8,169 bases of DNA, taken from contig JAZPXM010000206.1 in assembly GCA_045543675.1 (NCBI GenBank), positions 1 through 8,169 on the forward strand, read 5' to 3'. Below, one piece after another: positions 6,619-8,169 of the stretch. Source of the stretch: URNF01 sp045543675 (lineage in GTDB: Bacteria; Bacillota; Clostridia; Oscillospirales; Acutalibacteraceae). The translations under genes were made by a program, and so were the position numbers. Positions within the stretch are counted from its first letter, which is position 1, and every line of letters starts with the position of its first letter. The notes below the pieces were generated by a model that was not told where the DNA came from, did not search any database, and worked only from the letters and a program-made list of their open reading frames with translations.

Positions 6619-7497
6619 TCACCTTTTTAAAACGAAATCAGCAATGGAATAATTCGGGACTGCGTCCATCTCGGACACCACTTTGCACGCCACCGTATTG
6701 GCGTATGTCAAGCAGGTCGGTATGTCTGCCCCTTGCATATATGTATGCATAAACGCCGCGGAAAAACTATCCCCCGCTCCCACGGTAGAAACCACTTTCA
6801 CCTTGTCGGAAGGGGAAAAATACGCCATTTTGGCCACACAATCGTATGCGTACGCGCCGTCTGCACCAAGCGTAATGATAATCAATTTCAGGTTATTGAA
6901 ACTATCAGCAAGCGTTGCAGCAAAAGTACCGTGGTCTTCACATTTGTCAATACCAAGCAAATCCGCGACCATTTTTAATTCTTCAAGACTGACTTTCAAA
7001 ATAGTGGCGTTGTTTACCGCAAAGCGTACGGTATCTGCAGAATAAAACGGTGCGCGTATATTCACGTCCACAAAAACTTCTTTGAACGTATGCGACGTAA
7101 GCAAACCTTCTAACGCGCGACGGTTATACTCCCCGCGCAACGCCAGCGTGCCGAAGTACAGAACGTCAAATATATCGGGTATGTTGTCACAGCAAATATG
7201 GTCATACGCCACATCTTCCAGCAAATTGTATGACGGCACGGCGTGTTCGTCAAGGGTCACCAAACATTTGCCTGTTTCAAATGTGTCTAACGCGGACACG
7301 AAAGTGTCTTTCATCCCCCACGCCGTCACCTGTTTTCCGGCTTCGTCACCCAATGCATCCCATCCCAAAGCAGACAGCATATATACGTCTTCGCCGTGTT
7401 TAGCGAGATGTGCGCCAAAATTGAGAGAAGCCCCGCCCAAACATTTTTTATCGGGATATACATCCCACAGAATTTCACCAAACGATAAAACTTTCAT
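6619..7497 (-). CDS. PfkB-family carbohydrate kinase (fructokinase/ribokinase type)
   Basis: A 292-residue ATP-dependent sugar kinase of the ribokinase fold. The N-terminal substrate region has FGEILWDVYPD (6-16) and GGASLNFGAHLAKHG (21-35), typical of fructokinase-like members. The ATP/anion-hole signature is STVGAGDSFSAAFM (237-250), with Asp243 as the catalytic base. Length is normal. Start ATG 7497 follows GAGGAG at about 7508-7503. It is the first gene of a two-gene unit with the PHP phosphatase, whose ribosome site lies in this gene's final Lys-Arg codons. Fructose is the most likely substrate from the N-terminal motif, but 2-keto-3-deoxygluconate or another sugar cannot be excluded. 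Confidence 0.92.
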   Translation of the reverse strand: MKVLSFGEILWDVYPDKKCLGGASLNFGAHLAKHGEDVYMLSALGWDALGDEAGKQVTAWGMKDTFVSALDTFETGKCLVTLDEHAVPSYNLLEDVAYDHICCDNIPDIFDVLYFGTLALRGEYNRRALEGLLTSHTFKEVFVDVNIRAPFYSADTVRFAVNNATILKVSLEELKMVADLLGIDKCEDHGTFAATLADSFNNLKLIIITLGADGAYAYDCVAKMAYFSPSDKVKVVSTVGAGDSFSAAFMHTYMQGADIPTCLTYANTVACKVVSEMDAVPNYSIADFVLKR

Positions 7498-7530
7498 ACA
7501 ATTCTCCTCGCGTACCCTTTTATTGTTTCC

Positions 7531-7559
7531 AGTGTATCACTTCTTGTAATAAAAAACAA
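7531..7559 (-). promoter_or_regulatory. Promoter of the kinase-phosphatase operon
   Basis: On the minus strand TTGTTT (7559-7554) and TACACT (7536-7531) are 17 bp apart, and the -10 carries the extended TGA element just upstream. It predicts a start near 7524 and a 26-base leader with the GAGGAG ribosome site. The -35 lies within a few bases of the T-rich tail of the terminator at 7562-7597. Confidence 0.5.
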
Positions 7560-7561
7560 GA

Positions 7562-7597
7562 AAAATCCCCGAAACAATATCTGGTTTCGGGGATTTT
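7562..7597 (-). terminator. Rho-independent terminator for the activase/spoIVB-remnant transcript
   Basis: AAAATCCCCGAAAC (7562-7575) pairs perfectly with GTTTCGGGGATTTT (7584-7597) around an 8-base loop. Read on the minus strand, the GC-rich stem is followed by TTTTTC and then more Ts, so it best ends leftward transcription coming from the activating-enzyme gene and insulates the kinase promoter. Confidence 0.85.
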
Positions 7598-7619
7598 ATG
7601 ATACATATTCCATTAATGA

Positions 7620-7658
7620 CCCGCGGGCGATTCGTGAATCGCCCCTACGATCTACGAT
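7620..7658. repeat. REP-like hairpin plus tandem heptamer
   Basis: CCCGCGGG palindrome (7620-7627) runs into a 9-bp perfect stem, GGGCGATTC (7625-7633) and GAATCGCCC (7636-7644), with a two-base centre. It is followed by CTACGAT twice in tandem (7645-7651, 7652-7658). The minus-strand form GTAGGGGCGATTC... resembles short dispersed palindromic repeats of gut Clostridia (from memory, not searched). Only one copy is in the window, so repeat status is inferred. Confidence 0.45.
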
Positions 7659-7686
7659 GCAACTTTTTTCGGACGGTACAAGCATT

Positions 7687-7833
7687 TTATGCGGCATTCT
7701 CCTGCCCTACAGATTGCGCGGTTTCCAGCATATTTTCCGCAAAAATAGCGTAGCCGCGGGTGGGATCGTTGACAAGGACATGAGTAATGGCGCCGACCAA
7801 TTTACCGTCTTGCATGATAGGACTGCCGCTCAC
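7687..7833 (-). pseudogene. spoIVB: 3' fragment of spoIVB (SpoIVB peptidase, family S55)
   Basis: About 48 codons, read from VSGSPIMQDGKLVGAITHV through NDPTRGYAIFAENMLETA to a TAA stop. This matches the C-terminal end of SpoIVB, the secreted serine protease that signals sigma-K activation during sporulation; the SGSP motif holds its catalytic serine. Everything upstream (PDZ domain, rest of the protease, signal segment) is missing. It begins within a few bases of the stop codon of the activating-enzyme gene, in a different frame, and has no start or ribosome site of its own. The longer open frame reaching 7947 is made of the neighbour's codons read out of frame. I take it as a remnant left by a deletion or recombination, or by misassembly. 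Confidence 0.75.
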
Positions 7834-7840
7834 GAGTGTG

Positions 7841-8169
7841 TCAATATAGGACCAACATTTTTTCTGCATTTTTAATTTCTTCTTCGGTGGGTAATATTTG
7901 TGGTAAGGTGTTTTCCATATTAAGCGCCGCATATTTTGAACCGGCATAATTATGATAAGGCAAAACTTTTACCGCTTTTATGTTTTTTAATGGTTTTAAG
8001 AACTCTGCAATTTTTTCAATCTGGTCAGAGTTGTATTCGGGCACATACGGAATACGAATTTCTATTTTTTTACCCAAAGAATCAATATGTTTCAGGTTTT
8101 CCAATATAATCTTATTGCTTTGTCCTGTGCATTTAATATGTACATCTTCGTCAATGGCTTTAATATCAT
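7841..8169 (-). CDS. Glycyl-radical enzyme activating protein (PflA-like radical SAM), C-terminal part
   Basis: The window holds the last 108 codons; the 5' part, including the CxxxCxxC cluster motif, lies beyond the right edge. Visible family stretches, in order, are DIKAIDEDVH, IEIRIPYVPEYN and VLPYHNYAGSKYAAL, which match the C-terminal half of activases for pyruvate formate-lyase and related glycyl-radical enzymes. These use S-adenosylmethionine and a 4Fe-4S cluster to place a radical on a glycine of the partner enzyme in the anaerobic cytoplasm. The protein ends ...AEKMLVLY, whereas relatives continue about six residues further (QYGHKVMF in E. coli PflA). The normal tail is replaced at the junction with the spoIVB fragment, so the activase is slightly truncated but may still work. 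The partner enzyme is not in the window. Confidence 0.85.
   Translation of the reverse strand, partial: DIKAIDEDVHIKCTGQSNKIILENLKHIDSLGKKIEIRIPYVPEYNSDQIEKIAEFLKPLKNIKAVKVLPYHNYAGSKYAALNMENTLPQILPTEEEIKNAEKMLVLY

Noticed and set aside
7834..7947. N-terminal part of an 86-codon open frame ending in the SpoIVB tail
   Set aside because: These codons are the activase gene read out of frame, lysine-rich and without similarity to SpoIVB; no ribosome site precedes them.
1..8169. CRISPR array, transposase/IS ends, tRNA or rRNA genes, toxin-antitoxin or phage-defence genes
   Set aside because: No regularly spaced long repeats, no transposase or nuclease motifs, no tRNA-like cloverleaf and no defence-type proteins were seen on either strand.

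Overview
The window looks like chromosome of an anaerobic, gut-type Clostridia (Bacillota). The reasons are moderate GC, strong AGGAGG-type ribosome sites, AT-rich intergenic gaps with hairpin terminators, a two-subunit oxygen-sensitive class I fumarase, a glycyl-radical activating enzyme, and a scrap of the sporulation protease gene spoIVB. No species can be named from the sequence alone.

Layout, left to right. (1) 1-1170, minus: first 390 codons of a large DUF5107 protein with a galactose-mutarotase-like fold, running off the left edge. (2) 1171-1281: short divergent control region with three copies of an ATCTTACG-type half-site. (3) 1282-2070, plus: AraC-family regulator. (4) 2075-2108: perfect-palindrome bidirectional terminator. 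(5) 4375-2107, minus: a tight three-gene unit made of a second AraC-family regulator, a class I fumarase/tartrate-dehydratase alpha subunit and its beta subunit. (6) 4376-4511: second divergent control region. (7) 4512-5615, plus: Gfo/Idh/MocA NAD(P)-dependent sugar oxidoreductase. (8) 5616-5784: intergenic DNA with two inverted repeats and a 14-codon signal-peptide-like mini-ORF. (9) 5785-5820: second palindromic terminator. (10) 7497-5819, minus: PfkB-family sugar kinase followed by a PHP-family (HisK-type) phosphatase, closely spaced. (11) 7531-7658: kinase promoter, a terminator for the gene on the right, and a REP-like hairpin. (12) 8169-7687, minus: 3' part of a glycyl-radical-enzyme activating protein whose last codons are replaced, out of frame, by the 3' end of spoIVB.

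Taken together, this is a small-molecule/carbohydrate catabolism neighbourhood. Two AraC regulators each sit divergent from a likely target (DUF5107 protein; sugar dehydrogenase). A hydro-lyase, an oxidoreductase, a kinase and a phosphatase could handle sugar or sugar-acid intermediates. The substrates cannot be read from the sequence. I found no CRISPR array, transposase, phage gene or rRNA/tRNA. I do not see a clearly new multi-gene system. The points most worth a second look are the regularly spaced operator array (1223-1270), the AraC-fumarase operon facing a sugar dehydrogenase, and the chimeric activase/spoIVB junction beside a REP-like repeat.
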